Part shown: one piece after another, positions 42,275 to 46,623 of the stretch
How positions within the stretch are numbered: position 1 is the stretch's first letter
How the letters are laid out: every line of letters begins with the position of its first letter
Assembly (NCBI GenBank): GCA_013816855.1
Contig: JACDDT010000014.1
Location: 1-46,623 of the forward strand
Length of the DNA: 46,623 nucleotides
Source of the DNA: Gemmatimonadaceae bacterium
Lineage (GTDB): Bacteria; Gemmatimonadota; Gemmatimonadetes; Gemmatimonadales; Gemmatimonadaceae
Reading direction: 5' to 3'
Made by a program: the position numbers and the translations under genes
The notes under the pieces: generated by a model
What the model was told of the DNA's origin: nothing
The model's input: only the letters and a program-made list of their open reading frames with translations
Databases searched by the model: none

Positions 42275-43384
42275 TTATTCCTTCCCCCAAAAATAAGATT
42301 TCAGAACCGTGAACGATTTTCCCTGCTTCTCGTACTCGCCCAAGTCCACGACGTAGCTGTTGAACGCTTCGTCGATCTCGGCCCCGGTGAGCGGGGTCGT
42401 GGAGTTGTTGATCTGCCCGGCGACGATGATCGCGTCCGCCTTCGGGATCAGGTTCGCCTCGCCGACAGCTTTTTTGTCGAGCGTGCGGCGACCCGCCTGC
42501 TGCGTGTAGTAAATGCGACTGCGTGCGCCCTCGTAGATGCCGGGCTTGGAGCCGACCACTTCGAGGAGCCGGGCCTTCGCGTCCTCTTTGAGCGTCTCCG
42601 CTGTGTCGAGTAGCTCGGTCGCCTCACGCAGGGCTGTCTCGGCTTCGAGGTAGGCCGCGTCCCGGCGCTTCTCCACTGTGCCGACCGTCTCAATCTCCGG
42701 CGCGTTCTTGATTTCCTCGACCACCGGAGGCGGGGGAGTCATGGTTTCCACGAGAGTCCAGAACTCGCGCTCCTTGTCGATCAGCGTCTCGTGCAGGAGC
42801 GGGTCCGCCTCAACGTCGAACGTGAGCAACTCCATTCGGTCCGCACAGAAGATGATCCAGCGTCCCGCTTTCAGCCCGAACACGCAGAGGTAGTGCTGCA
42901 TCTGGAGGATATACGCCTCGCTCAACCCCTCGCGCTTCATCCGGGAGAACGCGGAGAGCGAGGGACACTTCACTTCGAGAATAATCTTCTCGTCACCGTC
43001 TTTGACGGGGAGCCCCAAGTGCGTGCTCACGACCGGGACGAACTCGAACCCGTCGCAGTTGGCGAGCATCCACGGGTGGTCCGGGTGTTGTGCGCGAAAA
43101 AACTCCGGCTCCCGGAACCGCTCCGGGTCGGAGTCCTTATCTCCCGGCACCAGTATCTCGCCACCGAACTGCTCCCGGTAAAGCTGGAGCGCGATCGACT
43201 CGAACGTGATCCCGCGCAACTGGTCGGGCGTCGGCTTCTCGGTGCTCACCGGGACCTGCCCGGTTTTATCCAACCATAAATCTTCGACGGTCCGATAGGG
43301 GCTCATGTTGAAAATCGCCGCCACATCGGACCCGCCAATCCCTTTCCGGCGTCGCGCCAGAAAGTCCGTGCGTGTTTCTGCCAT
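42275..43384 (-). CDS. YqaJ-family (lambda-exonuclease-like) recombinase nuclease, 369 aa
   Basis: RRKGIGGSDVAAIFNMSPYR, WMLANCDGFEF (catalytic Asp), IILEVKCPSLSAF (Glu and Lys), ILQMQHYLCVFG: the YqaJ PD-(D/E)XK core. The C-terminal half is helical with a small end domain. It resects double-strand ends for RecT annealing. One base separates it from recT. Confidence 0.95.
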   Translation of the reverse strand: MAETRTDFLARRRKGIGGSDVAAIFNMSPYRTVEDLWLDKTGQVPVSTEKPTPDQLRGITFESIALQLYREQFGGEILVPGDKDSDPERFREPEFFRAQHPDHPWMLANCDGFEFVPVVSTHLGLPVKDGDEKIILEVKCPSLSAFSRMKREGLSEAYILQMQHYLCVFGLKAGRWIIFCADRMELLTFDVEADPLLHETLIDKEREFWTLVETMTPPPPVVEEIKNAPEIETVGTVEKRRDAAYLEAETALREATELLDTAETLKEDAKARLLEVVGSKPGIYEGARSRIYYTQQAGRRTLDKKAVGEANLIPKADAIIVAGQINNSTTPLTGAEIDEAFNSYVVDLGEYEKQGKSFTVLKSYFWGKE

Positions 43385-43437
43385 TCGACTTCTCCTGTTT
43401 TGGTTTGTCTGCCAGTGTTGCGTACTTGTAACGAATG

Positions 43438-43677
43438 CTAATCCCGGTCGCTCATCCAGTCAACAGCGACTCTTTCGGGCACGCGAAGCTCCAGCACGGT
43501 AGCGCCACCCCCTGACACCGGGGCGTGCAGGTCCCGGCAGATGTGCGCCGCGATCCGGCCACGCTCGTCCAACTCGTAGGGCGCACGGCAGCGATCACAG
43601 GCCCCGAGGGGCGCGTGCTCATCCTTCGCCATTTCCACCGCCTTCGCCAGCAATGCGAGCAGTTGCGGGTTCGCCAT
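43438..43677 (-). CDS. Small zinc-finger protein, 79 aa
   Basis: ATG 43677 gives MANPQLLALLAKAVEMAKDE, then CDRCRAPYELDERGRIAAHI with C...H-C: zinc-ribbon-like. It overlaps the end of the replication protein by 59 bp in another frame. Other start choices would overlap more. Function unknown. Confidence 0.6.
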   Translation of the reverse strand: MANPQLLALLAKAVEMAKDEHAPLGACDRCRAPYELDERGRIAAHICRDLHAPVSGGGATVLELRVPERVAVDWMSDRD

Positions 43678-44713
43678 TGGACACCTCCGTTGCGCCGACC
43701 GCATCGGCGTACTTTTTCACCATCGGGTGAGTCGCGCCTTCCCGGTATCCGCCGAGAGCAGCCAGCCGCTCGACCTGCGCCCGGTCCCGGAAAATCGTTT
43801 CGATCCCGTCGTACTTCCGGTTGCTGTCGTTCCGCCGACCCATCAGGTTGTCGTCCCGAAGCAGCCCGTCAACCACATACAGCATTTCGTTCAGGTTGTC
43901 CTTCCCTTCCTCCAGCCGGGCTGTGATCGTCCGCTCCCGCTTCCGGTCAAGCAGGGCCCCGGTGTGGTTCGCCTTTGCAGCCCAATACGCGAACACCAGC
44001 GACGCGCCCATCGAACGGCGCTCCTGCTTTTTCAGCACCTGCCGGGTTCCAGCGTTTACAGCGACCAGCGTTTCCGTGATCTCGGCAAGAGAGGACCCTT
44101 TGCCAACCCGGACCATCGACTTGCCCGTCGAGCTGCTGTTCGGCTCGACAAGAGCAGTTGTAGTTTCTTTTGTATTCGTAGTACCATCGTAATCGTTATC
44201 TAACTGCTGTGTTATAGTTACCCGTTTCTCCGTTACCGTAACGGGTAACTCTCGTAACGCTTTCGCTTTTTCTTCACGCTCTTTTTTGAGCGCCCGCTGG
44301 CGTTCCCTGTATCGCTGTTGGCGCTCGGCATTAGTGCTGTCTTTGTCACGGTAGTCGATGAAGTTGAGCACGATGAAGCCGCCTTCCACGCGCACCAACC
44401 TGCGCCCCTCGTAGTTGGGGGAGCGACTCTGCGGGTCGGTGTTGCCGAGCCGTTCTAAAGCGTCCAAGCCAGCGACTTCCTCCAAGTGGGCGCGGCGAAC
44501 GATCCCGATACCCGCCGCCTCGACCTTCCCGTACCACCCGGGCGGAACCGACCAGCCCGTGAGGCCAAGCGACCGCACTTCGAGCTGTGGCGCAGAATCC
44601 ACCAGTTCGAAAGGGACAGCCATTAACAGGGCTGTAATGAAAATCTCGCGGCAGTCGCGATCCACCCAAAGCGTCGAGTCAAGAACGCCGCTGTCCAGTC
44701 TTACATACGTCAC
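43619..44713 (-). CDS. Phage replication protein, lambda-O / helicase-loader type, 364 aa
   Basis: The N-terminal domain (about 1-115: MTYVRLDSGVLDSTLW, GIVRRAHLEEVAGLDALERL, FIVLNFIDYRDKD) is winged-helix-like as in replisome organisers. A charged Arg/Glu helix and a Thr-rich linker (about 120-190) follow. The C-terminal part (RTITARLEEGKDNLNEMLYV, DNLMGRRNDSNRKYDGIETI, FRDRAQVERL) matches the 'conserved phage C-terminus' of loader proteins. GTTAC iterons lie inside the linker-coding DNA, as lambda ori lies in gene O. GTG start overlaps the HNH stop (GTGA). Confidence 0.78.
   Translation of the reverse strand: MTYVRLDSGVLDSTLWVDRDCREIFITALLMAVPFELVDSAPQLEVRSLGLTGWSVPPGWYGKVEAAGIGIVRRAHLEEVAGLDALERLGNTDPQSRSPNYEGRRLVRVEGGFIVLNFIDYRDKDSTNAERQQRYRERQRALKKEREEKAKALRELPVTVTEKRVTITQQLDNDYDGTTNTKETTTALVEPNSSSTGKSMVRVGKGSSLAEITETLVAVNAGTRQVLKKQERRSMGASLVFAYWAAKANHTGALLDRKRERTITARLEEGKDNLNEMLYVVDGLLRDDNLMGRRNDSNRKYDGIETIFRDRAQVERLAALGGYREGATHPMVKKYADAVGATEVSNGEPATARIAGEGGGNGEG
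44216..44258. other. GTTAC iteron cluster, candidate replication origin
   Basis: Five GTTAC/GTAAC units in 42 bp (44217, 44232, 44238, 44245, 44254), including an 11-bp perfect inverted repeat (AGTTACCCGTT and AACGGGTAACT) around a central GTTACCGTAAC palindrome. A relatively AT-rich stretch (44155-44220) adjoins. All lies within the replication-protein gene, the lambda O / ori arrangement. Confidence 0.55.
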
Positions 44714-45249
44714 GTTATTTCTCCCTGTTCAATCATTTTTCTCCTGATCCCGGAAACGTACTTCCCGATTTTGTAGTCCCTCTCATAGGGAAACTTCGTG
44801 GCTGCTTTGGTGATCCAATCACCGAGCATCGGCACCCCGTAGTCTCTCGCGTAGCGCACCATTACATGGAGAGTGGAAGTTTCAATATCGTCCGTCTGAC
44901 GAACGCTGCACCAAAGATTTACGACGGTCTGCCGCAGCTCGTGGAGCGCCTCCTCCGCCTCTCTTGCGAGAGCCGCCGCCTTAATTAGATCGCGGCGATT
45001 TTTCCTTATCCGTTTTCTTGCGGTGGGATTTGGGGCGACCGACTCCAGTCGCTTCGCGGCTTTCCCTTGATTGCAAGGTTGACACGCCGCAATGAGGTTG
45101 TCGTCGTCGCCCGTGCCGCCTTCCTTGACCGGGATAATGTGGTCAACCACGAGAACGATTTCAGGGGGTCGTCCGCCGCAATACTGGCAGGCGTAATTGT
45201 CTCGGGCTAAAATCCTGAACCGCGTGCCTTTAGATACAGGTTTCCTCAT
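44710..45249 (-). CDS. HNH endonuclease, 179 aa
   Basis: RDNYACQYCGGRPPEIVLVV, DHIIPVKEGG (Asp36-His37), DNLIAACQPCNQGK: the HNH core with CxxC pairs at 21/24 and 56/59. The C-terminal half is helical (LIKAAALAREAEEALHELRQ). It could be a free-standing homing-type nuclease or a replication/packaging helper. Not next to the terminase genes. Confidence 0.92.
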   Translation of the reverse strand: MRKPVSKGTRFRILARDNYACQYCGGRPPEIVLVVDHIIPVKEGGTGDDDNLIAACQPCNQGKAAKRLESVAPNPTARKRIRKNRRDLIKAAALAREAEEALHELRQTVVNLWCSVRQTDDIETSTLHVMVRYARDYGVPMLGDWITKAATKFPYERDYKIGKYVSGIRRKMIEQGEIT

Positions 45250-45276
45250 AACGTAACTTTACACTCGCGTTACGTT
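45250..45276. promoter_or_regulatory. Palindrome AACGTAAC / GTTACGTT before the HNH gene
   Basis: A perfect 8-bp inverted repeat with an 11-base spacer, directly upstream of ATG 45249. It shares the GTTAC core with the iterons at 44216-44258, so the same protein (perhaps the replication protein) may bind both, or it is an operator. Confidence 0.5.
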
Positions 45277-45292
45277 ACAACGCAATAGGCTG

Positions 45293-45748
45293 CTACGCCG
45301 GGTTATCTACCTTCGTCCAAAGGCGAGGAGAGGGCCGAACGTCCTCGGTGCGGTCCAAGTGGAGGGAGCCGTCCGCGTAGATGCCAATACGCCGACACCC
45401 GAGCTTCATCGCGGCCTGAATGATCTTCCAGCGGGCGAGGTTCCAGTTGGGATCGCCGTCGCTCGGGGCTCGCCGAATGTCCACGGCGTTACATATCGGG
45501 TCGGTGTGCGAGCTGTCGGCTGCACCCCCGACCGCCTTGTTGTACTTCGGGGGGCGATAGCTGGAGCTTGGGTACATCGGGACACCTGCTTCGATCCTCA
45601 CCTGATCCAGCCAGCGCATGAACTCGTAGCCCATCCGGGCCGGGTACTTGAACTCGGCGGGCGCGAAATGCCGTATGCCCTTCCAGTCCGCAGGAGCCAT
45701 TGTGCGGGACGAGAACTTACTCCCCTTCAAGTAGGGCCTCCGGCGCAT
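45293..45748 (-). CDS. M15-type peptidase, probable endolysin, 151 aa
   Basis: SSSYRPPKYNKAVGGAADSS, H81, D90 (SHTDPICNAVD) and H130 (GSLHLD) form the zinc site of D-Ala-D-Ala or L-Ala-D-Glu peptidases (M15). The usual His-x6-Asp has two extra residues. Start ATG 45748 has AGAAGG seven bases upstream. A longer frame and ATG 45700 are less supported. Together with the two membrane proteins above it forms a lysis cassette that cuts the peptidoglycan peptides. Confidence 0.85.
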   Translation of the reverse strand: MRRRPYLKGSKFSSRTMAPADWKGIRHFAPAEFKYPARMGYEFMRWLDQVRIEAGVPMYPSSSYRPPKYNKAVGGAADSSHTDPICNAVDIRRAPSDGDPNWNLARWKIIQAAMKLGCRRIGIYADGSLHLDRTEDVRPSPRLWTKVDNPA

Positions 45749-46121
45749 TTGCGTGCCTTCTAGGGGCAAGCCCGACCAAAGGCGGGGCATCGGGGGTTGG
45801 CGCGACGGGAGCGGCAGGGACCTCGACGACCGTTTCCGTCGTTGCGTTCCCGGCCATTGTCTCCGGCGGCGATATAATCTCCGTCTCCCGCTTCTTGGCG
45901 AACTGCTTGTACGCGATCCCGGCGAACGTGGCCGCGAAGGTCAGCACCTCACCGAACAGGATCGGGTCAACGTCCTTTCCTTGCCCTACCTGATACGCGA
46001 CGACGATGCAGTAGAAAACGACGAGCATCACGGCGAGCACGCAGCCCGTCACGACTTTGAGTGCCGTCGTGTTGAGTGTGTTGATTGAGGAGATCGGGAG
46101 GAAGCTCCGGTATTCGCGCAT
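45717..46121 (-). CDS. Holin-like membrane protein, 134 aa
   Basis: Two membrane helices: VVTGCVLAVMLVVFYCIVVA and LTFAATFAGIAYKQF, then a charged turn and an Ala/Pro-rich soluble tail. Overlaps the endolysin gene by 32 bp. Size and position mark it as the most likely holin. The long soluble tail is unusual for one. Confidence 0.7.
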   Translation of the reverse strand: MREYRSFLPISSINTLNTTALKVVTGCVLAVMLVVFYCIVVAYQVGQGKDVDPILFGEVLTFAATFAGIAYKQFAKKRETEIISPPETMAGNATTETVVEVPAAPVAPTPDAPPLVGLAPRRHANAPEALLEGE

Positions 46122-46123
46122 TC

Positions 46124-46465
46124 TTAGAGTGCTTGGGCTCGTTTCTTAACTGCGCTCGCAAGAATGTCTTTCAGTATGTCGGCGCGTCTGCGTTGCGGCG
46201 ACCCGGCTATTGGTTCTTCGCCGAGGGTTTCCGCCAGCTCATTCACCCACACCTCGTACATCACCCCGTGCATGGCGAGAACCTGCCCGTGGCTGGCGAC
46301 AGTTTCCTTCATCGACTTGTGGTCGTGGTAAACCTGTTTCAGGAACCACAAGCTGAACGTGACGAGCAGGCCGATTATCGCGAGCAGGGCCCGGTTGAGC
46401 ACTCCATACTCGGCGGAGACGGTGCTGATTGCTGCCGCTGCCTGTAAAAACATATCAAAGCTCAT
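46124..46465 (-). CDS. Membrane protein of the lysis cassette, 113 aa
   Basis: ATG 46465 overlaps the stop of the giant virion gene (ATGA). One strong membrane helix (ALLAIIGLLVTFSLWFLKQV) is followed by a charged helix (DHKSMKETVASHGQVLAMHG) and a basic end. Could be a second holin, an antiholin or a spanin-like protein, but no lipobox is seen. Confidence 0.65.
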   Translation of the reverse strand: MSFDMFLQAAAAISTVSAEYGVLNRALLAIIGLLVTFSLWFLKQVYHDHKSMKETVASHGQVLAMHGVMYEVWVNELAETLGEEPIAGSPQRRRADILKDILASAVKKRAQAL

Positions 46466-46623
46466 CGCCGGACTCTCGGTGGGGGGTTTACTTTCTTCTC
46501 AAAGTTAACATACGCCTCATCAACGTATGCGTCGTACTCACTCCACAGCTCATCGTCCCGCGCTGGATCGTTCGAGCGATTCAGGTTCCGCTTCAACTCG
46601 CTCGTCGCATCCAGCAGCGACTC
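46462..46623 (-). CDS. C-terminal end of the giant virion protein (continuation of 1-8671)
   Basis: Bases 46497-46623 repeat 1-127. Reading on from there, the giant frame adds only the last residues (about FEKKVNPPPRVRR) and stops at TGA 46462-46464. This segment shows that the gene is complete once the molecule is closed. Confidence 0.92.
   Translation of the reverse strand, partial: ESLLDATSELKRNLNRSNDPARDDELWSEYDAYVDEAYVNFEKKVNPPPRVRR
46497..46623. repeat. 127-bp terminal direct repeat, right copy
   Basis: Exact copy of bases 1-127. See the left copy for interpretation. Confidence 0.97.

Noticed and set aside
44710-45249. HNH gene as part of a group I intron or intein
   Set aside because: It is a complete free-standing gene coupled to its neighbour. 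No interrupted gene or splice motifs around it.

Overview
The window is one complete, uncultivated tailed-phage genome. Bases 1-127 recur exactly at 46497-46623, so the contig closes into a circle or a terminally redundant molecule of 46,496 bp. An overlap of 127 bp is what assemblers with a final k-mer of 127 leave, so it marks closure rather than a measured physical end. A P22/T7-like short-tailed (podovirus-type) virion is suggested by the set TerL, a 772-aa portal, scaffold, major capsid protein (MCP), a beta-rich tail nozzle, two fibres and a chain of internal virion proteins, with no tape-measure, tail-tube or sheath gene. The DNA is GC-rich and uses Shine-Dalgarno sites and many GTG/TTG starts, so the host is probably a high-GC bacterium, but nothing here names it. 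I see no integrase, RNA polymerase, DNA polymerase or tRNA gene.

Layout. The minus strand from about 30.5 kb down to base 1 carries packaging and virion genes, tightly overlapped (ATGA, GTGA and TAATG junctions): small zinc-binding proteins, a terminase small-subunit candidate, TerL, a LuxR-type HTH protein, portal, scaffold, MCP, connectors, two collagen-like fibres, a separate S74-type fibre chaperone, a nozzle and three internal virion proteins. The last of these is a 2,901-aa giant that begins at 8671, runs through base 1 and, across the circle, ends at 46462. The minus strand continues from 46465 down to 36331 with lysis genes (two membrane proteins and an M15-type endolysin), an HNH nuclease, an O-like replication protein with internal GTTAC iterons, YqaJ exonuclease plus RecT, HTH regulators, a DnaQ-like exonuclease, many small CxxC or coiled-coil proteins and a VRR-NUC nuclease.

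The plus strand from about 30.73 to 36.22 kb is an early-type unit of small unknown proteins plus a DUF932-type protein. It is driven by a near-consensus promoter (TTGACA, 17 bp, TAGGAT at 30729-30757) and ends at a bidirectional hairpin terminator (36268-36303), where it meets the minus-strand unit.

The most unusual signal lies in this plus-strand unit. Six copies of one structured RNA element sit between its genes (30990-34050). Every copy has the same plan: GCA-GA-[4 nt]-helix P2-UYAA-UGC-(optional hairpin P3)-helix P4 whose loop begins UYRCAA. The four bases after GCAGA pair with the first four loop bases in all six copies, and they do so with covariation (GUGG or GUGA with UCAC, GCGA with UCGC, GCAA with UUGC). 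This is a pseudoknotted RNA motif that I do not recognise. Four of the six copies start within 1-10 nt of the stop codon of the preceding gene.
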